From assembly GCA_013002505.1 (NCBI GenBank), contig JABDJL010000068.1:1-33573 (forward strand): DNA of 33,573 nucleotides, written 5' to 3'. Position numbers and translations under genes: made by a program. This stretch comes from Lysobacterales bacterium (GTDB lineage: Bacteria; Pseudomonadota; Gammaproteobacteria; Xanthomonadales; SZUA-36). Position 1 is the first letter of the stretch, and every line of letters begins with the position of its first letter. Below, in pieces: positions 1 to 8,028 of the stretch. The notes beneath the pieces are model-generated. The model had not been told where the DNA came from. It saw only the letters and a list, made by a program, of their open reading frames with translations, and ran no database searches.

Positions 1-56
1 GGGCTGGGTCACGCCTAAGATCGCAAAAGATTGAGGCAACAAAACCTGCAACCAAG

Positions 57-81
57 AGCCCGGCCGCGGCCGGGCTTTTTT
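57..81 (+). terminator. Rho-independent terminator of an upstream gene
   Basis: A perfect 9-bp stem (AGCCCGGCC at 57-65, GGCCGGGCT at 68-76) with a 2-nt loop is followed by a run of six T at 76-81. It ends a plus-strand transcript that begins before the window. The GC-rich stem and T tract make the call straightforward. Confidence 0.85.
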
Positions 82-108
82 GTGGCGTTTGATAAGAGCC
101 GGAAAGTC

Positions 109-161
109 GGGCTCAGAGTAAAGGGAAAGAGTGACGCACTACGTCCCTTTACTCTGAGCCC
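109..161. repeat. 18-bp perfect inverted repeat, REP-like hairpin
   Basis: GGGCTCAGAGTAAAGGGA at 109-126 is exactly complementary to 144-161, with a 17-nt loop. The GGG-CAGAGTA / TACTCTG-CCC core recurs at 7982-8009, so this is probably one copy of a dispersed repeat. It lies 18 nt past the KAP NTPase stop codon and could also end or stabilise that minus-strand transcript. It lacks a strong T tract on either side. Confidence 0.6.
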
Positions 162-179
162 ATTTATCCCCCATCTTTC

Positions 180-1946
180 TTAGGCTTTAGTCTTATCGCC
201 CGTCACGATTCTGAACAATGCGTTCATCATGCCAATCGCCTCCATGGCCGGCATGTTGGTCATCTTGGAAAAATCGACCACCGTGTCCCCGAAACCGGTC
301 AGCGAAGCCTCGCGATCAAACATGCTGCGCGCCAGCGTGATGGCTTCCTGCTTCACGGAATGCTTGCTCTTCCAGTACTCCTTAAGGCCCAGTGAAACTT
401 TTTCCGGGCTCATGGCCAGGCGGAATACGAACGGCTCTTTTGGCAAGCTAACCAACGATCCAATCTGGCAGCCATTGTGGACAATCGTCACGTAGCGGCC
501 ACCGGATTTGCGATACTGGCATTCGCTGCCCAGGTACCAGACGGACTTCATGAACACGTTTTCGAGGAACGTGTCGATCAGCTTGCTTCGCCCGGCATTG
601 TTCTCGCGCACCTTTCGCACGAAGAAATCGCGCGGCCGCTCCCAGCCCTCCACCGCGGTCATTCTCGCCATCGTCATGACATCCACCACCGGCTCAAGCT
701 CCCGCGAGTCGATCTGGCCATCGTCGTTCTCATCCAGCACGCTGAACAGGGTGTCAAAAAAGGTCGCCACGTCATTCTTGAATTTCTCACTGTCCGGCAC
801 CCGGTCGAGCAACGCTTGTGCATCCGGAAGCTTGTCCAGGTAATCCCAGTTCTCGAGGCTCGTGACGGTGTCCACGGTAGGCTCGTTGACGAAATGCGAA
901 AACAGCTCCGGCCAGGCAATCTGCATGCAGACCAGCGCGTATAGAATCTTGGCTTCGCGCTCATTGGAAGGCCCGTTGTCCTGGCTGCGTATACGTTCCA
1001 GCAGGTTGGCGTAATTCATGACGCGCTTGATGTTACGGGGGTTCCGTCCGACCGTGCAGACCGTGATATCCACGAAGTAGGCGGCTTTCTCCGGGCTGGG
1101 GTCGGCGAGGATCGGGAATCCCGTACGGGGCAACAGGCCCATGATGTAATTGTCGAGCCGATAGGACGAGGACGGCATCACGAAGGGCAGTTGAATAATC
1201 TTGTCGTAAAAGGCCTTGCCGCTGGTTTTTTGAATCGCCTTACCGAGCCTTTCGGCCATGCCATGCTGTACCACGTCGTAATCCACGGCCAGCACGAATA
1301 CGCAACCGGGCACCTCGATGAAATTCTTGATGGACTCGAGCAAGCCAAGCGCTTCGGCAGGTGGAATCCGGTCGAGATCGTCAATAAACAGTACAACCCG
1401 GCGGCCCTCGCCGGAATCGATCCACAGGCCGACCAGCTCGTTGAAATCCTTGCGAAACTGGATCATGACCGCGGAAACGTCGAGCGATGAGTTGCCCTTG
1501 TCGCCCTTGCATGCCTGGTCGAGCTTTTCTTCCGCAGCAGCGACCAGGCCGGCGGCCTTTTGTGCGTCGATGCCATCAGCCTGCGCCAGCGCATCACCAA
1601 CCTTCCGTGCCAACGCGCGCAGGCAGGCCAGCGCAAGGTCCCGTTTGCTGTTGAATTGCGAATAGGACCAGGTTTCGAAATTGACCACCCGGCACTGTTC
1701 CGCCTGCAGCAGCCCCGACCCGGGCGTGTCTCCGGAGCCCCGCAACATGTTCATCAGGCTGGTTTTCCCGATGCCCCAGTCACCCTGGATTCCGATGGTC
1801 ATCGGTGTATCGCATTCAATGATGAAATCCCGCAGCGCCTGGGCGTAAGGCAAAAGGTCCAGGGTGTCGCTTTGCCGTTCTTCATGGCCCTCTCCGAGCG
1901 AGGAGCGGAATGTGAGCGGTGCTTCTTGCATCTTGATATCGATCAT
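180..1946 (-). CDS. KAP family P-loop NTPase with an EF-hand-like insert
   Basis: This 588-residue protein is a STAND-class ATPase of the KAP family. Walker A is GIQGDWGIGKTS at about 52-63 and Walker B is VVLFIDDLDR at about 184-193, the IDDLDR form being typical of KAP. The NPRNIKRVMNYANLL stretch at about 302-316 is the usual KAP helical region. I see no convincing transmembrane helices. At 405-416 there is a 12-residue loop matching the canonical EF-hand calcium loop (D1, N3, D5, G6, I8, D9, E12), which is not a normal part of KAP proteins. The start is ATG with AGGG five bases upstream. No partner gene is adjacent. Some KAP proteins act in phage exclusion, but nothing here shows that role. 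The family is clear; the function is unknown. Confidence 0.85.
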   Translation of the reverse strand: MIDIKMQEAPLTFRSSLGEGHEERQSDTLDLLPYAQALRDFIIECDTPMTIGIQGDWGIGKTSLMNMLRGSGDTPGSGLLQAEQCRVVNFETWSYSQFNSKRDLALACLRALARKVGDALAQADGIDAQKAAGLVAAAEEKLDQACKGDKGNSSLDVSAVMIQFRKDFNELVGLWIDSGEGRRVVLFIDDLDRIPPAEALGLLESIKNFIEVPGCVFVLAVDYDVVQHGMAERLGKAIQKTSGKAFYDKIIQLPFVMPSSSYRLDNYIMGLLPRTGFPILADPSPEKAAYFVDITVCTVGRNPRNIKRVMNYANLLERIRSQDNGPSNEREAKILYALVCMQIAWPELFSHFVNEPTVDTVTSLENWDYLDKLPDAQALLDRVPDSEKFKNDVATFFDTLFSVLDENDDGQIDSRELEPVVDVMTMARMTAVEGWERPRDFFVRKVRENNAGRSKLIDTFLENVFMKSVWYLGSECQYRKSGGRYVTIVHNGCQIGSLVSLPKEPFVFRLAMSPEKVSLGLKEYWKSKHSVKQEAITLARSMFDREASLTGFGDTVVDFSKMTNMPAMEAIGMMNALFRIVTGDKTKA

Positions 1947-2062
1947 CGTGACCCTGCAGCTTGGTGGTTTTTGTTTCGGCCCGGCACTTTAAATACCCGT
2001 CAGCCAGGTGAATAGTTTATCCCGAGCGGAGCGAGTGTTGGAGAACAGGACAAATGATGCGC

Positions 2063-2076
2063 TTGCTTTACATCAA
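2063..2076 (+). promoter_or_regulatory. FNR/DNR-type binding site upstream of the heme-copper protein
   Basis: TTGCT-TTAC-ATCAA matches the TTGAT-N4-ATCAA consensus of the FNR/ANR/DNR family with one mismatch. If it activates from position -41.5, transcription would start near 2111. That favours the GTG at 2156 over the GTG at 2111 as translation start. The same site class, in perfect form, lies at 10573-10586 before the other heme-copper operon. Confidence 0.65.
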
Positions 2077-2155
2077 TTACAGCGAATTTTCAGATTGACC
2101 GGCTGATGGGGTGTGGGTAGTTTGCCTTGTCTGGCAACCGGGGCGTTCAAGAAGC

Positions 2156-3505
2156 GTGAACAGGCCACAATATGAGCTGAGGGTGAGCACTCAATCCTCG
2201 AGAAGGGCCGCCAGTGCATGGCTGATGCTGGGACTCGCAGCACTGGTTTTCGCGGGTCTTTACTCGCTATTGCTGGTGTTGGCGCGCACGCCCGCTGTGC
2301 AGAACATGACTCCATTCATCGGCTTTTTTCGTGTCGCGCTGGTCATTCATGTCAATCTTTCCGTGCTCGTCTGGCTGATGTCGGTTTGTGCCGCGTGCTG
2401 GAGCCTGAGCGTACGCAACCGCCTGCCCCGCTGGGACATGCTTTCGCTGGGACTGGCGATCGCAGGCACGGGGGTGATGGTCGTGGCTCCGCTGGCCGGG
2501 GCCGGACAACCGCTGATGAACAACTATGTGCCAATGTTGCAGCATCCCGTCTACTACGCGGGGTTGATCCTGTTCGGTGCCGGCATCGGCAGTCACCTGC
2601 TGCGTTGCCTGTTTCCCGGTCCGAGGCCGCCGGGCCTTGACGGCACGGCCAGCCTGCACGCAGGCATCCGTGCTTCGGCGTTGATTGTGGCCACCGCCAT
2701 GCTCGCGGTGCTGGCCTCGGCAGCCGGCATCCCGGGCGACATGGCCGGCCAGGTCTATTTTGAATTTCTGTTCTGGGGTAGCGGCCATGTACTGCAGTTC
2801 GCCTACACGCTGCTGATGATGGTTTGCTGGGTGGTGCTGGCAGCCAACAGCGGTTGCCATTTTGTACTGTCTCCAAGACTGACCCTGACATTCCTGGTAA
2901 TCCTTGCACTGCCAGTGATCACCGTTCCATTCCTGTACCTGGCGCACGACATCGTCTCGCCAGGACACCGACTGGCATTTACCGAACTGATGAAATACGG
3001 CGGCCTGTCCTGTCTGCCGCTCGGACTGGCCGTGGTTGCCAGCTTGCGCGGCGCACAGCCACCGGCGGGCGAACAGCGACACCTGCGCGCGGCGTTGTTG
3101 GCATCAATCCTGTTGTTCGCGACCGGTGGGATACTGGGTTTCATGGTCGCCGGACTGGATATCGTCATTCCAGCCCATTACCACGGCTCTACCGTCGGGG
3201 TGACGCTGGCTTTTATGGGCCTGGTCTACTACCTGCTTCCGCGCCTGGGATTCGGCGATCTGCCGCCACGGCTCGCTTTCCGGCAACCGATTATCTACGC
3301 AACCGGCCAGATGATGCATATCATCGGCCTGGCCTGGACCGGCGGCTACGGGGTGCAGCGTAAAACCGCCGGGCTGGCACAAGGCGTAGATCGCCTTGGA
3401 GAGATCGCCGGCATGGGGCTGATGGGCCTTGGCGGCCTGGTCTCGGTCATCGGCGGCCTGCTGTTCCTGGTGGTTTGTTATCGCTCGATCCGGGACAAGG
3501 AGTAA
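2156..3505 (+). CDS. Divergent heme-copper oxidase superfamily subunit I (candidate gNOR-like NO reductase)
   Basis: A polytopic membrane protein of 449 residues from this start, homologous to heme-copper oxidase subunit I. Heme ligands are present: H65 in VIHVNLSVLVW and the HYH pair H341/H343 in PAHYHGSTVG. The helix VI CuB/FeB ligand H211 is present in GHVLQF, but the residue four on, Tyr in A- and B-type oxidases and Glu in cNOR, is Phe, with Gln at +3. The helix VII His-His pair is His-Asp (H264, D265), so one metal ligand is changed. This argues against an ordinary O2 reductase. From memory, the gNOR family carries such a His-to-Asp change; I could not verify this. Starts are ambiguous (GTG at 2111, 2156 or 2183); 2156 fits the FNR box spacing. 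The 60-residue membrane peptide follows after 3 nt. Automatic annotation may read cbb3-type subunit I, but the cbb3 helix VII Tyr is not evident. Confidence 0.75.
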   Translation: MNRPQYELRVSTQSSRRAASAWLMLGLAALVFAGLYSLLLVLARTPAVQNMTPFIGFFRVALVIHVNLSVLVWLMSVCAACWSLSVRNRLPRWDMLSLGLAIAGTGVMVVAPLAGAGQPLMNNYVPMLQHPVYYAGLILFGAGIGSHLLRCLFPGPRPPGLDGTASLHAGIRASALIVATAMLAVLASAAGIPGDMAGQVYFEFLFWGSGHVLQFAYTLLMMVCWVVLAANSGCHFVLSPRLTLTFLVILALPVITVPFLYLAHDIVSPGHRLAFTELMKYGGLSCLPLGLAVVASLRGAQPPAGEQRHLRAALLASILLFATGGILGFMVAGLDIVIPAHYHGSTVGVTLAFMGLVYYLLPRLGFGDLPPRLAFRQPIIYATGQMMHIIGLAWTGGYGVQRKTAGLAQGVDRLGEIAGMGLMGLGGLVSVIGGLLFLVVCYRSIRDKE

Positions 3506-3508
3506 AGG

Positions 3509-3691
3509 ATGGAGATTATGGTATTCACGCTCAACGCGATCGTGATTTATGGGCTGTCTGACTGGATCGTGCGCAGCATCGAGCGGCGTCGCGGAGCGGC
3601 GCTGAAAAATCGCCAGGTCGTTTTTTTTGTCATTATCCTGGTACTGGCGCTGGTCAGTTTCGAGCTGCTGCAGCGTCTTTTTGCTGGCTGA
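3509..3691 (+). CDS. Small two-helix membrane protein, likely accessory subunit
   Basis: A 60-residue peptide with two hydrophobic segments (about 2-19 and 37-57) separated by a basic stretch rich in Arg. A strong ribosome site AAGGAG lies 6 nt before the ATG, and the gene starts 3 nt after the heme-copper gene, so the two form an operon closed by the terminator at 3696. I do not recognise a family. Small helical subunits of this size are common partners of heme-copper enzymes, and that is the inferred role. Confidence 0.7.
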   Translation: MEIMVFTLNAIVIYGLSDWIVRSIERRRGAALKNRQVVFFVIILVLALVSFELLQRLFAG

Positions 3692-3695
3692 GATC

Positions 3696-3720
3696 AGCCC
3701 GCTTAAGCCGGGCTCTTATT
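3696..3720 (+). terminator. Terminator after the two-gene heme-copper operon
   Basis: AGCCCG (3696-3701) and CGGGCT (3709-3714) form a 6-bp stem with a 7-nt loop, followed by CTTATTT. It overlaps the stop codon of the convergent minus-strand gene. Confidence 0.6.
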
Positions 3721-4681
3721 TCCACGCATAATCCACCACCAGTGGGCGGTGATTGGAAAGCAGGCTCGAAGTGATCAATTGCAGGCCAAATTCAGCCAGG
3801 GTCTGGGCGTCCATGTCTTCGCTGTCAAAAATATACGACGCCGTCACGTGCAGCGAATGGCGGCTGTAGTACTGCCCGTCCAGATCGCTGGAAGGAAACG
3901 GCGTGCCACGCCCGTCCCAGGTCCAGTCCGATACGCCGTCAATGTGAAAAATGCGCACTGCCCGCAAATGAGAGTTCCGAATTCGATAGTGTCCTGAAAG
4001 CAACAGCCTGGGAACCGGCGTCCCGACGGCATTGAAATCGCCGGCAAGCACGAGGCCGTCCGCGCGCGTGCGTGCGAGGGCACGATCGGTCAGTGTGCGG
4101 ATCTCCCGGGCCTCGATGCGGCGGCGATACTCCTGCCAATCGTCGTCCGCACCACCGCAGCATTGTAAATCCATGGAAACCACCAGCAAGCGCCGGTCGC
4201 CGTCGTGAACGATCGCACCATGCACCGGAATGCCGCCCTCCATGCCATAACGGCTGGCCTGGTTGTCCCCGGGGTCCATGCGGTTTTCGATTCTCTGCCG
4301 TGCCGGCTGCGGGTATGGAACGACCTGTGAAAACTCCTCGACAGACTCCACATGCAAGCGGCTGGCAATAACATTGCGCTGGCGGCCGCCGCTGAGCCCA
4401 AACTCAATATTCCACGGCCTGTTGTCAGACGGGTCGACGGCTATCAATACCTGCAGCAAGGCCGCCTCGCCGGCCGATGGCGAGACCTCGTCGAGCAGTA
4501 ACACTTGCGGCTGCATGAACTTCAATACGGCGAGAAAATCATTGGGCCGGGTCACGAATGAGTCACCGGAGATGTTCCACGATACGATGCGCAGCGATTT
4601 ATCGGAATCGCCAAAAGCCAGCGGTGCCACGAGAAAAAGCTGCAGCACCAGGAGAGCACGAACCGGCAACACTGTCTTCAT
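3716..4681 (-). CDS. Secreted endonuclease/exonuclease/phosphatase family protein
   Basis: This 321-residue protein begins with a signal peptide (about 1-24, ending near AFGDS). The mature part has the marks of the EEP fold: VSWNISGDS near the start, LLLDEVS with the metal-binding Glu, LAGDFNAVG in the middle and SNHRPLVVDY at the C-terminus, where SDHxP is usual. It is likely a metal-dependent phosphodiesterase acting on nucleic acid or another phosphodiester outside the cytoplasm; the substrate cannot be told. It lies between the two heme-copper units but is transcribed alone, convergent with one and 28 nt upstream-ordered relative to none of the operon genes. No link to respiration is evident. 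Confidence 0.8.
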   Translation of the reverse strand: MKTVLPVRALLVLQLFLVAPLAFGDSDKSLRIVSWNISGDSFVTRPNDFLAVLKFMQPQVLLLDEVSPSAGEAALLQVLIAVDPSDNRPWNIEFGLSGGRQRNVIASRLHVESVEEFSQVVPYPQPARQRIENRMDPGDNQASRYGMEGGIPVHGAIVHDGDRRLLVVSMDLQCCGGADDDWQEYRRRIEAREIRTLTDRALARTRADGLVLAGDFNAVGTPVPRLLLSGHYRIRNSHLRAVRIFHIDGVSDWTWDGRGTPFPSSDLDGQYYSRHSLHVTASYIFDSEDMDAQTLAEFGLQLITSSLLSNHRPLVVDYAWK

Positions 4682-4709
4682 GACCTCATTCTAGCGCTGG
4701 TCGCGGATC

Positions 4710-5102
4710 TCAGCCGAGTTGATCGTGCAGGCGTGCGTCGAAGGTCGCAAAATGCCGTCCAAACCAGTCTGACAGCTTTTCCTGCAGTTCCCGGCGGCCG
4801 GCTTCGATATCCTGATCGTACAAATCCATCATGTCCCGTATCTGGTCGAGCAGTTCTTCGTGGTCCTGCTTGTGAGCCTCGTATTCGGCGTAAGCGGCAC
4901 GCCGCATCATGGACTCTTCGAGTGCAAAATGAGCGCCAATTCCCGTGTAGATCTCACCCAGGTAACGCTCGATGGTTTCGGGCTTGGCATCTTCCTCGAT
5001 GCGTTGGTGGCATTCGTTGATCATCGCGATCATCTCGCGGTGCTCGAGATCCACCGAGGGGATGGCCAGCGAATAGGCAGGTTTCCACTGCAGCAGGCTC
5101 AT
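4710..5102 (-). CDS. Bacteriohemerythrin
   Basis: A 130-residue single-domain hemerythrin, a four-helix bundle with a diiron site that binds O2 or NO reversibly. All seven ligands are in the classical register: H21, H58, E62, H77, H81, H117 and D122. It has no signal peptide, so it is cytoplasmic. Its ATG overlaps the stop codon of the cytochrome b-ferredoxin gene by ATGA, which implies translational coupling and makes it the last gene of the heme-copper operon. A role in delivering or buffering NO or O2 for that system is an inference from position. Confidence 0.92.
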   Translation of the reverse strand: MSLLQWKPAYSLAIPSVDLEHREMIAMINECHQRIEEDAKPETIERYLGEIYTGIGAHFALEESMMRRAAYAEYEAHKQDHEELLDQIRDMMDLYDQDIEAGRRELQEKLSDWFGRHFATFDARLHDQLG

Positions 5103-7141
5103 TGGATTCGGAACTCCTGTTGGGTGCGGTCAAAGGTGACGACCACGTGCTCACCCGGCGCAAGGTTCAGCGATTGAGTGTGGACGTGGTATTCATCGGG
5201 GCTGCCTGAATCATTCATGTCAATCTGCAGCAATCGTGACCCGGCCATCACCGGGAACCTTTGATAAAAAGTGGACTCGCCATCGTTCCAGAAGCCGCTT
5301 GGTGATAACACCTCGCGGTACCGCTCTTCGCCATCAACCTGGAACACGACGCTGACCGGGTGGCGTTCTCTCGGGCAATCCGCGGGTTTGCGCATGTTGG
5401 GTGGCAGCTTGTCGAGCTCGGCCTGGCTGCGCTGGCGGCACTGCTGGATACGCTCGCCTGCGTGCGAAAAGCTCAGCGAAACCATCGCCTCGTTCACCCC
5501 GATGGGCTGGTAACGCGGCCACACCGACAACAGGCCCACAACGGCGGCAAACAGGCCCCAGGCAATCGCCCTGCCGCCGAGATATACACTTGCCGGCCGC
5601 GTTTGTGGCTCGGATGCGCCCTGCACCTCGAGGCTGCCTCGAAACACGCTCAGCAGGGTCCGGGGGTCAGCATAACGAGACCAGGGCTGCTCCCATGCCA
5701 TCGCGATACGCCGGCTGTCCACGCGCTGCCTGAGATGCGGATCACGCTGCCGATGCAGGCGCAAGCTGGTCCATTCGGCGCCCAGGCGGTAAGTACACGC
5801 GTCGCTTCCGCAACCAAGCAACAAGATACCGTCGGCGTGGCCCCGGCTGAGAATGAAATCCAGGAATGCCGGCGGTAACTGGGCCATGCAGGTCAGCGAA
5901 ATGACCGCGGTGTCTGACGCGCCGCCCGGGTTGGCCTGCTTCTGCCAGGCACAAGAGAACACCAACACCCTGCGCTGGCCCTGCATGTGTTGTGATGCTT
6001 CAATAATGGTCTCGCGCAGCTGTGCCATGGGCTGTCCGGGCAGGTCAATGCCGGGTACCAGCTCACTGCGTCTTCTGAATGGCGTGGCGGTCGGGCAGGC
6101 GCCCACGCAGATGCCGCAACTCAGGCACAGGTCGGCATCAACCACCGCCTCTGCCTCGTACGCCTTTCCGTCCGAGCGCGGCATCATGGTCAAGGCGCCA
6201 AACGGGCAATCAGCAACGCAGCGTTCGCAACCGTTACAGTTGTCCAGGTCCACCCTGGCGACCGGTCTCGATGCCCGCGGCGGCAGCCATGGCGCAATGA
6301 AGATCAACAGGCTGATGCCCGCCAGCAGCGCCCACACCCAGGCCAGCTCCCAGGAATCAACCAGCGGGTAGATGGCGAGGTAAAACCAGTCGAGGCCTAT
6401 GTTTTGCGGCACCGTTTCCAGGTCTGCCTTGCCCTGGCTCAGGGCCGGGAACACCAGCGATAACAGCAACATGGCAAGCAGCGAACCGGACATCAGCAAA
6501 CGTGGCGGATTGATCTTCGGCCCGTTGATCCGGAAAACGTGCAGCCAGATGCCCAGCACCAGGAACAACGGCAAACCGATCAGGTGCAGAAACGCCATCA
6601 GGGTAAAAAAGCGGTCACTCAGAGCATCGTCGCTGAGGAAGTTACGCGCCATCGAGTCGGTAAAGATAGGCAGCCAGTCGATCAGCTCAGCCGTGGCCAG
6701 TGCGACGTACTGCGCCAACCGGTCCCACACCAGCCAATAGCCGGTGATACCCAGTGGTATCACAAGCCACAGCAGCGGAATGCCGGTAATCCAGCTGAAC
6801 CAGCGCTTGTCCCGATGATGGTCAAAGGCAAATTCGCGCACGATGTGCAGCAACAGGGTGATGACCGCGGCGTCTGATGCATAGCGGTGCAGGCTGCGCA
6901 TGACGCCGCCCAGGTACCACTGGCTGTGGGTCAGGTATTCAACGGATTCGTAGGCGCCATCCACCGAGGTGCGAAAAAATATAAGCAACCAAATACCACT
7001 GACGAGTACGATCCAGAAAAAGAAAATGGTCAGTGAACCCAGGTGACGCAGAGGGTTCAGGCTGGCAGGCTGGAATCCGGCAAGCAGCGGCTTGAACCCA
7101 TTCAGCAGCAAGCGCAGCAGTTTTTGAATGAGCGCCAGCAC
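5099..7141 (-). CDS. Cytochrome b6-like / 2x[4Fe-4S] ferredoxin / MvhD-like fusion protein
   Basis: A 680-residue fusion. Residues 1-235 are a cytochrome b N-terminal domain with heme ligands H85/H99 and H186/H201. The spacings of 14 and 15 are those of cytochrome b6. After a further helix (about 265-285) come two [4Fe-4S] motifs, C302-C305-C308-C312 and C339-C342-C345-C349. Next is a domain like the hydrogenase iron-sulfur delta subunit (MvhD/FlpD), with C397, C418 and the GCGSDAC motif at 443-449. A helix near 520-540 leads to a C-terminal domain of about 130 residues I do not recognise. The protein could pass electrons between the quinone pool, a cytoplasmic iron-sulfur donor and the CuA enzyme. 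The start is GTG, 3 nt after the SCO gene. Direction of electron flow is unknown. Confidence 0.85.
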   Translation of the reverse strand: MLALIQKLLRLLLNGFKPLLAGFQPASLNPLRHLGSLTIFFFWIVLVSGIWLLIFFRTSVDGAYESVEYLTHSQWYLGGVMRSLHRYASDAAVITLLLHIVREFAFDHHRDKRWFSWITGIPLLWLVIPLGITGYWLVWDRLAQYVALATAELIDWLPIFTDSMARNFLSDDALSDRFFTLMAFLHLIGLPLFLVLGIWLHVFRINGPKINPPRLLMSGSLLAMLLLSLVFPALSQGKADLETVPQNIGLDWFYLAIYPLVDSWELAWVWALLAGISLLIFIAPWLPPRASRPVARVDLDNCNGCERCVADCPFGALTMMPRSDGKAYEAEAVVDADLCLSCGICVGACPTATPFRRRSELVPGIDLPGQPMAQLRETIIEASQHMQGQRRVLVFSCAWQKQANPGGASDTAVISLTCMAQLPPAFLDFILSRGHADGILLLGCGSDACTYRLGAEWTSLRLHRQRDPHLRQRVDSRRIAMAWEQPWSRYADPRTLLSVFRGSLEVQGASEPQTRPASVYLGGRAIAWGLFAAVVGLLSVWPRYQPIGVNEAMVSLSFSHAGERIQQCRQRSQAELDKLPPNMRKPADCPRERHPVSVVFQVDGEERYREVLSPSGFWNDGESTFYQRFPVMAGSRLLQIDMNDSGSPDEYHVHTQSLNLAPGEHVVVTFDRTQQEFRIQ

Positions 7142-7144
7142 GAT

Positions 7145-7966
7145 TCAGCCGCCCGGCTTCCGCCGCAGCCCCCGCACCAGGAACACCAGTACACCAGCTA
7201 TGGCCGCAAAACCGATGACCAGCTGGATGAACAGGGAGTAATCGAAATGATAGCGGTCACTGGCCGGATCATAAGTCGTGCAGAAAAGCCTGATGCGGTC
7301 GAACAGACCGGCCATCAGCCCGTGGGATTCCACGCGGCGGTCATAGACCAGCTCCTTGAGTGGCTCGACCAGCCACGGCAATTCGAACTGCATGCCGTAA
7401 ACCTGGCGATAAAGCACACCGTCCTTGTCAAACACCGAGACCTGGGTGAGGTGATCGAAGCCGCGTGGCGAAGGGTAATAAACGAACCCCAACGACTCGG
7501 CCAGGGCGCGGATCACCTCGGGCGTGGCGCTTAGAAAATCCCAGCCGGACTCGTTGACTGACTGTTGCCTCGCGAAGCCACGCATCGCGGAGGGCGTGTC
7601 ATTGGCGGTGTCGAAGCCAATGCTTAAAACGCTGAAGGCTTCCTCTCCGAGGGCTTCCCTGGCAGTGCGTACAGCCTCGGCAAGCCGCTTCGTGGTGGTC
7701 GGACATACATGATGGCAGGATGTAAATATCATGCTGATAAGCACCGGCTTGCCGCGATAGTCAGCCAGCGACACCCGCCGTCCGTCGCTATTGGTCAGAG
7801 CCAGTCCGGGCATTTGATTACCAATTGCGGCCTGCGAATGCGCCAGGGCCGAGTCCTGATCCCATGTACTGCCCTCCTGGGCAGACGACACCGTGATCAC
7901 CAGCCAGCCTGCAAGCGCCAGCAAAAGCCAAAATAACAGGGGTTCAGTGTGCGAATGCTTGATCAC
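7145..7966 (-). CDS. SCO family protein (SenC/PrrC-like copper chaperone)
   Basis: This 273-residue thioredoxin-fold protein inserts copper into the CuA centre of heme-copper enzymes. It has an N-terminal membrane segment (about 9-28), the copper-binding C84-x3-C88 in TSCHHVC, the distant ligand H172 in GFDHLTQ, and a second membrane helix at about 243-262. That second helix is uncommon in short SCO proteins. The start is GTG with no ribosome site; a TATATA sequence ends 6 nt before it, so a separate near-leaderless transcript is possible. The 62-nt gap before it holds a REP-like hairpin. It belongs to the CuA operon by position and function. Confidence 0.9.
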   Translation of the reverse strand: MIKHSHTEPLLFWLLLALAGWLVITVSSAQEGSTWDQDSALAHSQAAIGNQMPGLALTNSDGRRVSLADYRGKPVLISMIFTSCHHVCPTTTKRLAEAVRTAREALGEEAFSVLSIGFDTANDTPSAMRGFARQQSVNESGWDFLSATPEVIRALAESLGFVYYPSPRGFDHLTQVSVFDKDGVLYRQVYGMQFELPWLVEPLKELVYDRRVESHGLMAGLFDRIRLFCTTYDPASDRYHFDYSLFIQLVIGFAAIAGVLVFLVRGLRRKPGG

Positions 7967-7981
7967 GGCGTTATATAAAAT

Positions 7982-8009
7982 GGGGCCAGAGTAATTCTAC
8001 TCTGACCCC
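7982..8009. repeat. REP-like hairpin inside the CuA operon
   Basis: GGGGCCAGAGTA (7982-7993) pairs with TACTCTGACCCC (7998-8009) with one mismatch and a 4-nt loop. It shares its core with the inverted repeat at 109-161. It sits between subunit I and the SCO gene and could lower read-through or stabilise the upstream mRNA. Confidence 0.6.
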
Positions 8010-8028
8010 GTTACTGTGTTGTTCCTGG

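Noticed and set aside
180-1946. Reading the KAP NTPase as a phage-defence system
   Set aside because: No effector or second defence gene is beside it in the window; family membership alone is not enough.
2267-3082. A 271-residue minus-strand ORF opposite the heme-copper gene
   Set aside because: Gln- and Arg-rich composition typical of an antisense frame of a GC-rich membrane-protein gene; the plus strand has the real motifs.
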